NCBI GenBank assembly: GCA_964648005.1
Contig: CAZYKR010000288.1
Span: 1-5,298, forward strand
Reading direction: 5' to 3'
DNA: 5,298 nt
Source of the DNA: JAGQTE01 sp964648005
GTDB taxonomy: Bacteria > Actinomycetota > Acidimicrobiia > Acidimicrobiales > Acidimicrobilacustridaceae
Within the stretch, counting starts at the first letter, position 1. The number at the start of each line of letters is the position of its first letter. A program made the position numbers and the translations under genes. The notes beneath the pieces were generated by a model. It was not told the origin of the DNA. It saw only the letters and a program-made list of their open reading frames with translations, and did not search any database. Below are positions 4,894-5,298 of the stretch, piece by piece.

Positions 4894-5298
4894 ATGAACA
4901 TCGTCGTCTGCGTCAAGCAGATCCCGGACCCGGCCGAGCCGGGTGCGCTGGATCCCAACACGAAGACGCTGAAGCGGGACACCAAGCTCATCCTCGATGA
5001 GTCCGACGCCTACGGCGTCGAGATGGCGCTTCAGCTGGCCGATGCCGCCGGCGGCGGCGAGGTCACCCTCGTGTCGATGGCCCCCAACAGCGAGACCTCG
5101 GGCCTGCGCACCGCGCTGGCCATGGGGGCCGCCAAGGCCATCCTGGTGAGCGATCCCGCCCTGGCCGGCACCGACGCGCTCGGCACCGCCAAGGTGCTGG
5201 CCGCCGCCGTCAAGCGGGTGGAGGGCGCCGACCTGGTGCTGACCGCCACCGAGTCGAGCGACGGCTACACCGGCACGGTGCCCGAGCAGCTGGCCGAG
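4894..5298 (+). CDS. etfB: Electron transfer flavoprotein subunit beta, 3' partial
   Basis: The first 135 codons of EtfB, about half of the usual ~250-280 aa. The protein pairs with EtfA to carry FAD and AMP and shuttles electrons from acyl-CoA and other dehydrogenases to ETF:quinone oxidoreductase. It begins MNIVVCVKQIPDP, the canonical EtfB N-terminus; LDESDAYGVEMALQLAD matches the conserved segment after it, then ALAMGAAKAILVSD (the usual MGAD-type motif with Ala for Asp), and ESSDGYTGTVPEQLAE near the window edge matches the actinobacterial form of the AMP/FAD-binding stretch. The ATG at 4894 puts VKQ at residues 7-9, as expected. No Shine-Dalgarno is visible. It is divergent from the lipid kinase gene; etfA is expected downstream but lies outside the window. 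No stop occurs before the window ends. Confidence 0.95.
   Translation, partial: MNIVVCVKQIPDPAEPGALDPNTKTLKRDTKLILDESDAYGVEMALQLADAAGGGEVTLVSMAPNSETSGLRTALAMGAAKAILVSDPALAGTDALGTAKVLAAAVKRVEGADLVLTATESSDGYTGTVPEQLAE

Noticed and set aside
4800..4991. Longer N-terminus for the lipid kinase, starting at an ATG at 4991
   Set aside because: The extra 64 residues overlap the start of etfB antisense and precede the natural first strand of the kinase fold; no similarity is visible.
3750..5000. Plus-strand open frame opposite the lipid kinase (416 codons)
   Set aside because: Antisense shadow: its translation has no motif and overlaps the ends of two well-supported genes and the divergent promoter.

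Overview
The window comes from a high-GC actinobacterium. A WhiB-family iron-sulfur regulator, found essentially only in Actinobacteria, a PdtaS-type sensor kinase, strong G/C bias at third codon positions and a GTG start with a GGAGG Shine-Dalgarno all point that way. The relatively weak resemblance of several proteins to mycobacterial ones suggests a deep non-mycobacterial lineage, perhaps Acidimicrobiia, but that placement is a guess.

Layout, left to right. (1) Positions 1-1040, plus: 3' part of an ArsA/Get3-like ATPase whose P-loop lies outside the window. The first ~40 nt look foreign to that gene. (2) 1042-2550, plus: a PdtaS-like histidine kinase starting one base after the ATPase stop, so almost certainly co-transcribed. 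(3) 2551-2642: a convergent terminator zone with two GC-rich hairpins. (4) 2643-2939, minus: a small WhiB1-type Fe-S regulator. (5) 2940-3150: an AT-richer divergent control region with several inverted repeats, including a near-consensus CRP-type site. (6) 3151-3885, plus: glycerophosphodiester phosphodiesterase. (7) 3882-4799, minus: diacylglycerol-kinase-family lipid kinase, convergent with the phosphodiesterase and sharing a CTAG tetranucleotide that supplies both stop codons. (8) 4800-4893: short divergent promoter region. (9) 4894 to the window end, plus: 5' part of electron transfer flavoprotein beta subunit.

Two themes emerge. The left half joins sensing and redox regulation: a Get3-like ATPase, an orphan PdtaS kinase (its ANTAR response regulator is not here) and WhiB1. 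In Mycobacterium tuberculosis pdtaS (Rv3220c) and whiB1 (Rv3219) are also neighbours, while the Get3-like pair (Rv3679/Rv3680) sits elsewhere next to whiB4; here elements of both loci are together. The right half handles glycerophospholipid turnover (GDPD and lipid kinase) and beta-oxidation/electron transfer (EtfB). I see no mobile element, CRISPR, tRNA or rRNA, and no obviously novel multi-gene system. The most interesting items are the control region upstream of whiB1, the replacement of the sensory cysteines in PdtaS, and the anomalous left edge.
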